From a virus, in the IMG/VR virus record IMGVR_UViG_3300024346_000381, positions 1-28,864 of that record: a stretch of 28,864 nt of DNA; one strand, written 5' to 3'. Below are positions 7,310 to 15,263 of this stretch, in pieces. Position 1 is the first letter of the stretch; each line of letters begins with the position of its first letter. Under the pieces are notes generated by a model, which was not told the DNA's origin, made no database searches, and worked only from the letters and a program-made list of their open reading frames with translations. The position numbers were made by a program, and so were the translations under genes.

Positions 7310-8932
7310 TTATAATTTATTTAAAGATTCAATCGCAAATTCAAGATTATTAACATAGCTATGTCTAAATTCTTGAATAGCTAATTCCCACATTTCGTTA
7401 TTAGCAGGAATATCTACAAAGAAAGAATTAGCTTCAATTGCATTTCTCTTTTCATCATCTGATAATGTTGTATAGTATTCGGAGAAATCGTAATTATATT
7501 GTTCTTTTAATAATTTTTGATTAACTACGTTCATTCTTACCAATCTACCAATTAATTGTCTTGCAAATTCAGTAAGTGCCAATCCTTCACCATCATCTTT
7601 ATCCGTTCTTTTTAATACCATTACTCCACTCATAGTAGGGATATTCATTCCCATAGTTCCTTTATGAACAACAAGAATTACAGTCAGAGGGTCTTCGTTA
7701 TTATTGAGTTTTCTTTTTAATGAAGTTTCATTTTCTTGTTCAATACTACCATCCGGTGAGTATGATTCGTTTCTTCCGCTTGTCATTACGCATACTTTAA
7801 AATCACCCTCCATACCTAAATCCGAATAAATTTTATTTATTCTTTCTAATACAGAATCTACTTCGTATGGGTTACCATACCCACTAATAGCACATGATAA
7901 TAAAAGAGTTTTTTTAACGCCAGTAATTATTTTAGAATTTTCTATCTCAATGATTCTTTTTTTTATTTTACCAAACGTTTCTTCTATATTTCCTAAATTT
8001 AAATATTTGTGTTCTTTAATCCAAGCTTGTTTTGGTAATAAAAGTTGTACAGGACAACTTTTGTTTATAATTTGAAAAGTGGTGTGTGAATTATTAATAG
8101 GTACTTTTCCTGTTTGTTGACCGTTTGGAGTTGCTGTTAATCCAAATACATATGGATTATATGAACTAACTTCGGATAATAAATTATAAAGAACCGCAGC
8201 ATAATCATTAGTGTTCCATCCTACTGTTTTTTTATAAAGTTCCAAATCAGTACATAACCAGGTATGTGCTTCATCAATGATTATTGAATGTTTAATTTTA
8301 GTTTTTTTACAATATTTTATAAGATTTTTTCCATTTTTACTTACTAAACCTTTATGAGTTGAGATATGAATTACTTTATGACCATCTTCTAAAAGTTCAA
8401 GTGTACTTTGGGGATTTTCTGAAAACATCCAACCATTTGTTTGAGCACACACTCTAAAATCAATTTCATCTAAAATGCCACATTGTGGTGCTGATACTAT
8501 AACTAATTGAAGATTATGTTTTGATTTTGACCATTCAGGTATCATATACTTTGTAATCGAAAATGTTTTACCTTGACCGGTTTTACCAACAATAATACCA
8601 ATATTATTTTTTATTTTAGGAAAAAGAGGTGAATTACAATATGCAACCCAATCTTTCCAAATGAAATCAATAGGGTCTATCCAACTTCTACCTTCAACTT
8701 TTTTTAGGTTTCTACCAGGTGTCAACCAATCTTGATATAAATTTGTTTTATATTGTGCACAATTACCACATAATGTTAATAGGTTATCTGCTAAATTATT
8801 ATTAGGATTACCATCCCAGTGTTCTAGAGTAAGAATACCTTTAGAATGTATATCCATTGGTATTTTAAATGTGCATTCATAACCTAATATAGCGTTACAA
8901 TTTTCACAATATTCTTTTTTACTATACTTCAT
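7310..8932 (-). CDS. SF2 helicase/ATPase with N-terminal HNH-like zinc domain
   Basis: A 540-residue protein. Residues 1-65 form an HNH-type module: CENC (9-12), LEHWDGNPNNN (36-46), LLTLCGNC (51-58), where the last motif reads CGNCA and not the usual CxxCH. Residues 110-470 form an SF2 motor: Walker A GKTGQGKT (116-123), DEAH (220-223), motif III TAT (266-268), motif V HKGTMGMNIP (423-432) and motif VI QLIGRLVR (459-466). It resembles UvsW or type I/III restriction translocases more than replicative helicases. It has its own host-type promoter and a very AT-rich sequence. It could be a recombination helicase or a restriction/defence-like enzyme. The motor assignment is firm; nuclease activity of the HNH part is uncertain. 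Confidence 0.85.
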   Translation of the reverse strand: MKYSKKEYCENCNAILGYECTFKIPMDIHSKGILTLEHWDGNPNNNLADNLLTLCGNCAQYKTNLYQDWLTPGRNLKKVEGRSWIDPIDFIWKDWVAYCNSPLFPKIKNNIGIIVGKTGQGKTFSITKYMIPEWSKSKHNLQLVIVSAPQCGILDEIDFRVCAQTNGWMFSENPQSTLELLEDGHKVIHISTHKGLVSKNGKNLIKYCKKTKIKHSIIIDEAHTWLCTDLELYKKTVGWNTNDYAAVLYNLLSEVSSYNPYVFGLTATPNGQQTGKVPINNSHTTFQIINKSCPVQLLLPKQAWIKEHKYLNLGNIEETFGKIKKRIIEIENSKIITGVKKTLLLSCAISGYGNPYEVDSVLERINKIYSDLGMEGDFKVCVMTSGRNESYSPDGSIEQENETSLKRKLNNNEDPLTVILVVHKGTMGMNIPTMSGVMVLKRTDKDDGEGLALTEFARQLIGRLVRMNVVNQKLLKEQYNYDFSEYYTTLSDDEKRNAIEANSFFVDIPANNEMWELAIQEFRHSYVNNLEFAIESLNKL

Positions 8933-8960
8933 CTTTTAAGTTTTATGTTTTATTATTAAG

Positions 8961-8992
8961 CTAAGATACGATTATTATCTGATATATCCAAA
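8961..8992 (-). promoter_or_regulatory. Host-type promoter for the HNH-helicase gene
   Basis: Minus strand TTTG (8992-8989), 20-nt spacer, TATCTTAG (8968-8961), then the ATG 28 nt further. It matches the Bacteroidota -33/-7 consensus at both boxes. Confidence 0.7.
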
Positions 8993-9003
8993 TATTTTAT
9001 CGT

Positions 9004-9474
9004 TTATTTTGCCCATTTACCATTAGAAACTATTTGTGCAATAATTCCGTATACTGATAGGTCTTGAAAGGTATCTTCTATTGATTCCCCAACTGAATCC
9101 TCTTTACTTAGGACTACCAATTGTTTTAATCTTTGGATTTTATCGTTCATTCTAAACCATAATCCCGTAAGTGATAATTTCTTATCCTCAGCAGTTTCTA
9201 ATTTAGTACCAACCGAAATATTGTTTGGGCCGTAGTTTGATTGTTTTAGACAAAACAATTCGTATTGAGTAAACATAAGTCGTTTAAACTCATCCGTCAT
9301 TTCCGGATATTCTTTTTCGACTTGTTCTATGATTTGTGGATTATCATATTTGATAAATGCAACTTCATCATCCTTAGTCTCCAATTTAGGAGCTATGTTC
9401 ATTTGAAGTTGATTCTTCACTTGTTGGCCTATAATCTTAGGGCCACTTGATTGTGGGGGTGTGTTTTTTGCCAT
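9004..9474 (-). CDS. Putative nucleotide-metabolism protein, DUF1599/all-alpha NTP-pyrophosphatase-like
   Basis: A 156-residue soluble protein. After a variable N-terminus (1-60) come YELFCLKQSNYGPNNI, LTGLWFRMNDKIQRLKQL, ESIEDTFQDLSVYGIIAQI and a C-terminal NGKW. The spacing of K..NYG, R..DK..RL and E...D...DL..Y resembles the DUF1599 (nucleotide modification associated domain 1) / all-alpha NTP pyrophosphohydrolase pattern, in which acidic residues bind Mg and a nucleotide. A house-cleaning or dNTP-pool function would fit a phage replication region. Family assignment is from pattern memory only. It has its own promoter and an AAAGG ribosome site. Confidence 0.6.
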   Translation of the reverse strand: MAKNTPPQSSGPKIIGQQVKNQLQMNIAPKLETKDDEVAFIKYDNPQIIEQVEKEYPEMTDEFKRLMFTQYELFCLKQSNYGPNNISVGTKLETAEDKKLSLTGLWFRMNDKIQRLKQLVVLSKEDSVGESIEDTFQDLSVYGIIAQIVSNGKWAK

Positions 9475-9501
9475 TATAACCTTTATTTATTTTTATTAAT
9501 T

Positions 9502-9533
9502 CAAAGATACGAATAATATTTCGTATTACCAAA
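9502..9533 (-). promoter_or_regulatory. Host-type promoter for the DUF1599-like gene
   Basis: Minus strand TTTG (9533-9530), 20-nt spacer, perfect TATCTTTG (9509-9502), about 27 nt before the ATG at 9474. The -33 box begins directly after the stop of the upstream gene. Confidence 0.78.
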
Positions 9534-9534
9534 T

Positions 9535-9945
9535 TTATTGAGGAGTATTTTCAGAAGTTTCTATTACTTCAAAAATTCTTGTACTAAGTTTCTTAGTTCC
9601 TTCGGTATTTGTCACTATAATAGTGTTTCTAAATTTTTCCCAATCTATCTCAAAACTCTTATCTAATTTACCACCATTTTCCTCTTTAACTAATTCGTTT
9701 AAAGCATTGATTGTATATAGGGTATTAGATTGTTTTTTTCTATGTACTAAAATAGTATCTTTTAGTGGAGTAGTTGGTTTATATTGAGTATCTATATTGT
9801 ATGTAATATATAATTCATCTAAGTTAGATTTATTCTGAAGCACGTATATATAATTATAAACAATTGTATATGTTTGTCTAATTTTTTCTAATATAGTTTG
9901 TAACTCATCTCTTTTTGTAAAGGTACACAAAAGTTGTGTTTGCAT
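9535..9945 (-). CDS. Protein of unknown function (136 aa)
   Basis: Not assigned to a named family. The N-terminal half is rich in aromatic and aliphatic residues in an alternating pattern (YTIVYNYIYVLQN, LDELYITYNID). It is followed by SNTLYTINALNELVKEENGG and DWEKFRNTIIVTN, then a polar C-terminus. No signal peptide, membrane span or cysteine cluster is seen. A good Shine-Dalgarno (AGGAG, about 8 nt spacing) supports the ATG at 9945. It lies alone between the 748-aa gene and the DUF1599-like gene. The 87 bp upstream contain TTTGG but no clear -7 box at the usual spacing. Confidence 0.75.
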   Translation of the reverse strand: MQTQLLCTFTKRDELQTILEKIRQTYTIVYNYIYVLQNKSNLDELYITYNIDTQYKPTTPLKDTILVHRKKQSNTLYTINALNELVKEENGGKLDKSFEIDWEKFRNTIIVTNTEGTKKLSTRIFEVIETSENTPQ

Positions 9946-10032
9946 CTAATCTCTCCTATTTTTTATACTCTCTACAATAAGTATTAAAAACAAAAACCAA
10001 ATGCTTTTTTAGTAGTATAATATTTTTTTAAA

Positions 10033-12279
10033 TTAGTTTTGAGTTTTTTCTTTTAAACATGCTTCCATATCTTTACCAAAGAGTCCTAAAAGAGAATTGT
10101 TTCCAGTACCCTTTGTACGATAACTTTCTTTTCCTATTTGAGTTGTACCGCTTTCTGATTGAAATACTAAAGATTCATCTTCACTATTAATTTTCATAGT
10201 TTTTCCTAAATGGTCTAATAAACCATCTCTTCCTTCTTTTGTATCGAGGTCACCTGTAAACTTAGAAAGGTCACCTAAACAAGTTCTAATATGTTTTGAA
10301 TTTACAGTACGTCCTTCAATATTCATATCACCAATATCCTCTTCTTCACCTAAAATATATCTATCCCAATGCATTTGTTTAACAAATGTATTTACATATG
10401 TTTGGGTATGTGGACCATTCTCAGGTGGTTGTGGGGGATTTGGTGCACGTTCTTTCTGCCATTTTTCATCTGCATCAGCTATATCACTACTAATTTGTTT
10501 GTATGCTTCTTTCATTGCATTTTTACTAGTAGAACCAACCGATTCAACCCAGTCCATTTCTGGCGATACCATCACGTTAATAGCATCATCATCAAACGGG
10601 ACTGCATCTTTAGTGTTGTAGTTATTTATTTGTTGTTTAGTAAGTTGCAATATTTCTTCATCAGATTTATTGGGATATTTTTTTCTTAAAGTATTACGAA
10701 TTTCCCTTACTTTGGCAACATTATCTGATAGTTTGGTTACCATCTTTGTTACAACATTAGTAGTATCACCATCTTTAGCCAATCCTAAAAGTGCACCTGC
10801 TATTTGGTCATCATCATAAGGTTGTTCTATTCCTTGTTTTTTTAGATAATCATTTACTTTTTTACCCAACTTTGTATTGGTTTTCATTTGAGATTGTATA
10901 TCTCCTATGTAGTTTTTTCTACCACCTTGACCACCATCTAAATTTTTAAATAGTTTACCTAATTTATTTTCTTTTGAAAACTCTACGGGATTTTGAACGT
11001 TTGCATTTACTGTACCACTTGGTCCTAATCCGGCTTTTTGGATTATTTCAACTCCCTTACCGGTAATATTTTCTATATTTCCACTTATTTTTTTGGCTTC
11101 CTCTTCAGAATAGCCATACTTTTCGGAAACCCTATCACTCTCCTCATTCATTAATTTTGCTCTTTGTCTAACCGTTGAATTGAATACGGTATCTTTAAAT
11201 GAACTTTTATTAGATGTATGTTTAAATCCAATAAATCCATTTGTTGTTTCATATAAAATACCACTATCAGTATCCTTTCTCGCTTTAATAAATCGTAGTT
11301 GTCTTTCGTAATGTTTTACCGCCGTTTCATCACCCGATTCTTGTGCTTGGGTTAATTTAGCTTCCATTACTGATATAAGATTTTTTTTCGCAGAACCATT
11401 TTCATTTACTGGGTCCATTACCGGAGTTGGAAATGGGTCAGTTTGAGGATTTTTATATTTATATTTTGGATTTGTAGTTAACTCTTTTAATTCGTTTTTA
11501 CCAGTTCTATATGATATTTTTAACCACCTTGTAATATCGTTATCGGACATACCGTCACTTATAGATGAATTTCTAACTTCTTCAAAATGGTTATCTACGA
11601 ATTCGTTTTCTATTATTTCTGAATTATTACTTAATTCTTTTAAAGATGTCCCACCATACATTTCACCAATTGCAGACCCGCCTGTTCCAGGAGGATTCTT
11701 TTTACCTGATAGGATATCATCGATTTCTGATTTTAATTCCTTAATTACATTATTAAAAGTAGTTTCCCAATCTACTTCACCACTTGCTGCTTCTGCCTCT
11801 TTCTTAAATCTTTCTTGAGATTCAGTATCTTGTAATGAAGTTCCCTTTTCCGGTTCAGCAGGTGGTTGTTCACCCCCTACCGCTTGACCGTCTTCCCCGC
11901 CCTTTTCTTTGGGTTCAGCGTTTGGATTGTTAGTTGGACCGCCCTCTTCACCAGCTTTATTTTTTTGTTTTTCATATTCATCATCACTTACCGGTGAATA
12001 TTTTCCATTATCATCTTTTGTAAATTTTTGTGCACCTTCTTTACCTACATCCCCAGCCTTTACATAAAACCCTTGACCGAGATGTTTGTATTGAGAATCT
12101 TCTTCTCCACCTTCGGTTAAATTTTGGATTAGTTCTGATTCCATTGAACCCAGTCCCCACTCTGATAGAATATCTGATATTAGGTCTTGATGTTCTTTTT
12201 TAGCCAGTATAGGATACCCTTCGGTACTCCTATAAGAAAGTTCACGTAATAATTTATTGAAAAATTGATTTGAAGTCAT
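10033..12279 (-). CDS. Large protein of unknown function (748 aa), candidate virion protein
   Basis: No family recognised. The N-terminus (about 1-70) is helical (FFNKLLRELSYRS). A short module (YKHLGQGFYVKAGD, QKFTKDDNGKYSPVSDDEY, about 64-104) is followed by an acidic Pro/Gly/Glu-rich disordered stretch (about 105-165) and then a long, mostly charged alpha-helical region. A C-terminal segment contains MHWDRYILGEEEDIG and a small ordered end. It has no signal peptide, no membrane span and only one or two cysteines. Size and modular layout suggest a structural or injected protein, but nothing in the sequence proves it. It is transcribed from its own host-type promoter. Confidence 0.8.
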   Translation of the reverse strand: MTSNQFFNKLLRELSYRSTEGYPILAKKEHQDLISDILSEWGLGSMESELIQNLTEGGEEDSQYKHLGQGFYVKAGDVGKEGAQKFTKDDNGKYSPVSDDEYEKQKNKAGEEGGPTNNPNAEPKEKGGEDGQAVGGEQPPAEPEKGTSLQDTESQERFKKEAEAASGEVDWETTFNNVIKELKSEIDDILSGKKNPPGTGGSAIGEMYGGTSLKELSNNSEIIENEFVDNHFEEVRNSSISDGMSDNDITRWLKISYRTGKNELKELTTNPKYKYKNPQTDPFPTPVMDPVNENGSAKKNLISVMEAKLTQAQESGDETAVKHYERQLRFIKARKDTDSGILYETTNGFIGFKHTSNKSSFKDTVFNSTVRQRAKLMNEESDRVSEKYGYSEEEAKKISGNIENITGKGVEIIQKAGLGPSGTVNANVQNPVEFSKENKLGKLFKNLDGGQGGRKNYIGDIQSQMKTNTKLGKKVNDYLKKQGIEQPYDDDQIAGALLGLAKDGDTTNVVTKMVTKLSDNVAKVREIRNTLRKKYPNKSDEEILQLTKQQINNYNTKDAVPFDDDAINVMVSPEMDWVESVGSTSKNAMKEAYKQISSDIADADEKWQKERAPNPPQPPENGPHTQTYVNTFVKQMHWDRYILGEEEDIGDMNIEGRTVNSKHIRTCLGDLSKFTGDLDTKEGRDGLLDHLGKTMKINSEDESLVFQSESGTTQIGKESYRTKGTGNNSLLGLFGKDMEACLKEKTQN

Positions 12280-12300
12280 TTTTATTTTTTTTACCTACCA

Positions 12301-12332
12301 CAAATATACAAAATATATTTTGGGTTTCCTAA
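12301..12332 (-). promoter_or_regulatory. Host-type promoter for the 748-aa gene
   Basis: Minus strand TTAG (12332-12329, one mismatch to TTTG), 20-nt spacer, TATATTTG (12308-12301, perfect TAnnTTTG), 21 nt before the ATG at 12279. Confidence 0.62.
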
Positions 12333-12361
12333 TTTATCTTTGCTTATTTATATAAGTATTG

Positions 12362-13006
12362 TTATAATCCGTATTTGAATTTAAACCCTGTTAGTTTTTC
12401 AATATCCGAAACCTCTACTTTGTTATTATTTATACCATCTGGTTTAGATAAGTCGTTCTCAAATAAAAACGCAAACCATTCCTTATTTCTAACTACATAA
12501 AAAACTTTCCAACATTGTGTCGGAACTGAAATCTTTCCTATTCTTTTTAACTCACCCACATTTCCTGCCCATACATGAACGGAATCCGATATTAGTGCTA
12601 CATCTCTCGTTAGGGTTTCTAAGGATTTCCAATCTCCCGCATTCAATCTATGGTATTGTGGGGACATGTTTGAATAATAAAAACTTTCATCTTGTATCGC
12701 CGGAGTTTGACATTGATTTGATTTTGCCGGCATTAGATGACCTCTATCAAATCCACTTCCTACATAATCCGTTCCAATATTGGTTTCGTTTGGTAAAAGG
12801 GGGTCGGGTTTAAAATTATCTTTACGTGGAATTGGATTTGGACACCCAATTTTTGCTTTAGTTTCCCACCATTCTACCATTACAGGATACCTTTTTGATT
12901 TACTAAAGTGTGTTGTGTAATTTGTGTGTTTTAAAACCACTACATCTTGCGCGAATGTATTAAACGCAAGGAACAATACTAAAATTAACGAATATACTTT
13001 TCTCAT
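12362..13006 (-). CDS. Secreted DNA/RNA non-specific endonuclease (NUC family)
   Basis: A beta-beta-alpha-metal nuclease, 214 residues from the ATG at 13006. I chose this start and not the upstream in-frame ATG at 13048 because it opens directly on a signal peptide (MRK, hydrophobic core YSLILVLFLAF, end NTFAQ-D at about 20/21). The upstream extension would bury that peptide and cover the promoter motif. The catalytic DRGH is at 87-90 (His90), followed by LMPA, and the metal-binding region is NMSPQ..RLNAGDW (113-126, Asn122). WAGNVG (146-151) and a cysteine pair complete the fold. The product should be exported to the periplasm or outside, which is unusual for a phage nuclease; it may degrade extracellular or incoming DNA (inference). 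Confidence 0.88.
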   Translation of the reverse strand: MRKVYSLILVLFLAFNTFAQDVVVLKHTNYTTHFSKSKRYPVMVEWWETKAKIGCPNPIPRKDNFKPDPLLPNETNIGTDYVGSGFDRGHLMPAKSNQCQTPAIQDESFYYSNMSPQYHRLNAGDWKSLETLTRDVALISDSVHVWAGNVGELKRIGKISVPTQCWKVFYVVRNKEWFAFLFENDLSKPDGINNNKVEVSDIEKLTGFKFKYGL

Positions 13007-13009
13007 ATA

Positions 13010-13020
13010 GTATATAAATA
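13010..13020 (-). promoter_or_regulatory. TATTTATATAC promoter-like motif abutting the nuclease start codon
   Basis: The minus strand reads AATATTTATATAC, ending 3 nt before the ATG at 13006. It is the same motif as upstream of 28763, 27743 and 7192. If it acts as a -7/-10 box, the mRNA would have almost no 5' leader. Confidence 0.5.
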
Positions 13021-14283
13021 TTAGATTTTTGAGTAATCCATACCCCAACTTGCCTTTATTGGAAACCCAAAACTTTCGAGCACGGATTTAATCCCCTTCG
13101 CCGTTTCAGTATCCCAACTTAAATCGTATTCGAAGAGGAATGAATCATAGAGATATAGAACAGGTAGTGGTAGTTCAGCAACCTTTAATTTGTGGATGAT
13201 TTCCATATTAAATTCCGTTTCGGTTGCTTGAAGGAGATAATTGAATGCCTTTTGGGGTGTTAGTCCCTCAATCCAATCAATAGGGATTTTACGACCCTTT
13301 CCGGTTTGTATCCATCCTCTTCTCAACGAACCGATATGGAGTTTTTGAATGAACTCATCGACCTGTTGAAAAAATGGTATCCCCCTATCCTCATCACTCA
13401 CCCCACCATAAAGAATCCGGAAGGTTCGACCCTTTGATTCCTCATAGGTACATCCATATTGGTCTGCCAACCATTGGTGGACGGAAGTCTTCGGAAGGTC
13501 ATACCCAATCAACTTCCCAATAATTCGAACGTGATACGCATCGTAATCCATCCCCAAAAACATCGTTCCATCACGAGGTGTGAAAACTTCTCTCGAACCA
13601 TCCTTCTTATTAAGTGCACCGAAATTGATGCCACCATGTCGATTGGAGGGACGGGAGGTTAGGGTATAGGGATTGTATTCTGTCCAAATAATATCGTTAT
13701 GGAGTTGTTTAGTATTAGAAGGCCATCTATCAATAAATTTTTTGTAGTCGACGTGGAGTCCCATTCGTTCAATGTCTGAAAGGATGGGAATCATCGTATC
13801 ATCAATCCACAAATCGTTTGTTGTATAAGGGATATCTTTACTAATAAGGTTTAATACCTCTACCCACTTCATTATAGGGAAACTTTTACCCAAATCATCT
13901 CTTATACCCAAACGAGTATAAAAGTTCAGGGCAGGTTCTAAAAGGGTGTTATATGGGATTGTTTTATTATGGAGGAAAAAGGATTCAGTTTCCAAATCAT
14001 ATAGGGATTGAATACCCAAATTTGTTTGTAATAATCCCTTCTTATTCCACACTTTTTTAGGTTGTGTAGATTCACTAAGGTCAATTTCAATCGGTTCGCA
14101 ATCGGTATGGTCAAATGGAATTACCCATTCTCCCTTTGTTTCGAATCGGACATAGAGAAACGATAGATGGGTATTCATTGGATGCTTTTCCAAATCAGCC
14201 CATATAGGAAAAACTATTGAGGTATGATTGCCCCAATAGTTTAGAAAATCTTGAACTTCCTGTTCGGTTTCTACTATAATCAT
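13021..14283 (-). CDS. Compact family-A DNA polymerase
   Basis: A 420-residue Pol I-like polymerase, far smaller than Klenow (about 600). The N-terminal part (1-150) looks like a reduced 3'-5' exonuclease, with a D-x-E pair (Asp30, Glu32 in WADLEKH). The palm and fingers show YNPYTLTSRPSN (203-214), GINFGALNK, motif A with DYDAYHVR (Asp246), motif B ESKGRTFRILYGG (Lys284, Arg286, Tyr292), NYLLQATETEF (348-358) and motif C LYDSFLFE (Asp380). Both catalytic aspartates are kept. The thumb region between the exonuclease and motif A is very short. The gene is richer in G+C than its neighbours and has its own promoter only 4 nt upstream. It could be the phage replicase or an accessory enzyme. Confidence 0.85.
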   Translation of the reverse strand: MIIVETEQEVQDFLNYWGNHTSIVFPIWADLEKHPMNTHLSFLYVRFETKGEWVIPFDHTDCEPIEIDLSESTQPKKVWNKKGLLQTNLGIQSLYDLETESFFLHNKTIPYNTLLEPALNFYTRLGIRDDLGKSFPIMKWVEVLNLISKDIPYTTNDLWIDDTMIPILSDIERMGLHVDYKKFIDRWPSNTKQLHNDIIWTEYNPYTLTSRPSNRHGGINFGALNKKDGSREVFTPRDGTMFLGMDYDAYHVRIIGKLIGYDLPKTSVHQWLADQYGCTYEESKGRTFRILYGGVSDEDRGIPFFQQVDEFIQKLHIGSLRRGWIQTGKGRKIPIDWIEGLTPQKAFNYLLQATETEFNMEIIHKLKVAELPLPVLYLYDSFLFEYDLSWDTETAKGIKSVLESFGFPIKASWGMDYSKI

Positions 14284-14287
14284 TTTA

Positions 14288-14319
14288 CAAAGATACGAAA
14301 AATTAGTTAGATTTCCAAA
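14288..14319 (-). promoter_or_regulatory. Host-type promoter directly abutting the polymerase start codon
   Basis: Minus strand TTTG (14319-14316), 20-nt spacer, perfect TATCTTTG (14295-14288), then TAAA and the ATG at 14283. With the usual start a few bases after the -7 box, the transcript would be leaderless. Confidence 0.75.
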
Positions 14320-14629
14320 ATTGATACCATTTTTTATTTTTTATGTCTGGTTTTGCAAATGGTTGGGTGTTATCCCAAACATTTACTATACCCCCGTACC
14401 TTACACTCATCATTTGACAAAAGATTTGATGATATTCAGGTGGTATTCCTTCAAAATCTGCTCTAATTGATACATCTAATGATATCCGGTCATCATCGCC
14501 AATTATTAATCTCAAATGGTCTCTCATTTCAATAATGGTACTCGTTTTCATTGTCAGATAACTTGTATCTCCAATATAAAATTCACTTTGTTTTTCTTTG
14601 TTACTCACTTGTTTCCGTTTTTTCTTCAA
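14303..14629 (-). CDS. Protein of unknown function (108 aa)
   Basis: No family recognised. It has a lysine-rich start, then a region FYIGDTSYLTMKTSTIIEMRDHLRLII and SIRADFEGIPPEYHQIFCQMMSVRYGGIVNVWDN, with a C-terminal aromatic/basic end KKWYQFWKSN. Its start overlaps the 3' end of the 49-aa ORF by 29 bp, so it is probably translated by coupling. It ends 20 bp before the polymerase start, and the polymerase promoter lies across its stop. Confidence 0.68.
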   Translation of the reverse strand: MKKKRKQVSNKEKQSEFYIGDTSYLTMKTSTIIEMRDHLRLIIGDDDRISLDVSIRADFEGIPPEYHQIFCQMMSVRYGGIVNVWDNTQPFAKPDIKNKKWYQFWKSN

Positions 14630-14750
14630 TTACCAAATATTTCTTATCCTTATATTCTTTGATTATACCTGTTTGGATTAATTTATCTGCCATTTTTGGA
14701 TTTTGTTGTACCAATAACATAATGGTTTGTTCCATATAAATTATTTTCAT
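14601..14750 (-). CDS. Small ORF of unknown function (49 aa)
   Basis: A short reading frame MKIIYMEQTIMLLVQQNPKM... ending in TETSE and a TAA. It fills the gap between the 161-aa and 108-aa genes, starts 9 bp after the upstream stop and overlaps the next start by 29 bp, as expected in a compact phage operon. The second Met (14735) is an alternative start. Content looks like a small alpha/beta protein (KYLVIEE strand at the end). Function unknown. Confidence 0.55.
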   Translation of the reverse strand: MKIIYMEQTIMLLVQQNPKMADKLIQTGIIKEYKDKKYLVIEEKTETSE

Positions 14751-14759
14751 TTTATTTAT

Positions 14760-15245
14760 TTACCATATTTGAAATCCTCCGCAATTGCGAAGAAAGTTAA
14801 TCCACTCTTTTAATCTACCCAAAGATACACTATATGATGGTTCAACATGAGTTCCATCTAATGCTACAACTGAGGTGAATAGAATATCACCATATTCATA
14901 TTGGTCATCTAATGCTTCAGTAACTTCTCTTGGTATAAATTTACCAGTGCCTGCCTCACACCACATACCCATACAAACATACAATCGGTCTTCATCCTCC
15001 GTAAGATGTTTACTATATTTTTCAGATATCAATAATTCTATTGCATCTGCTAACTTATTACATTCACGTTGATTCTTCAACCCTTTACCATCATTTGAAC
15101 CCCAATTTGTGGTATCAAATCCCAATCCCTTTAATTCGATTGCAGTTTCAGAAAGTGCTTGGATTGGTCTCCATCCCCACCAATTAGCACCGAAATAATC
15201 ACCTGTTTCTATTTTGGGCTTTCTGCCCGATACATCTACTCCCAT
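14760..15245 (-). CDS. Conserved phage-type protein of unknown function (161 aa)
   Basis: The start MGVDVSGRKPKIETGDYF followed by GANWWGWRPI resembles a group of uncharacterised proteins found in tailed phages and some bacteria (pattern MGxDVxG..P....GxYF..N.W.WRP). The middle is helical (ADAIELLISEKY), there are several cysteines (MGMWCEAGTGKF, LRNCGGF), and the end GGFQIW is hydrophobic. No catalytic motif can be named. It sits downstream of DNA ligase in the operon that begins at 17320. Confidence 0.78.
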   Translation of the reverse strand: MGVDVSGRKPKIETGDYFGANWWGWRPIQALSETAIELKGLGFDTTNWGSNDGKGLKNQRECNKLADAIELLISEKYSKHLTEDEDRLYVCMGMWCEAGTGKFIPREVTEALDDQYEYGDILFTSVVALDGTHVEPSYSVSLGRLKEWINFLRNCGGFQIW

Positions 15246-15263
15246 AATTTTATATTTTAAATT

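Noticed and set aside
13006-13048. Upstream ATG at 13048 as the nuclease start
   Set aside because: It would place 14 extra residues before a textbook signal peptide and would put the promoter motif inside the gene.
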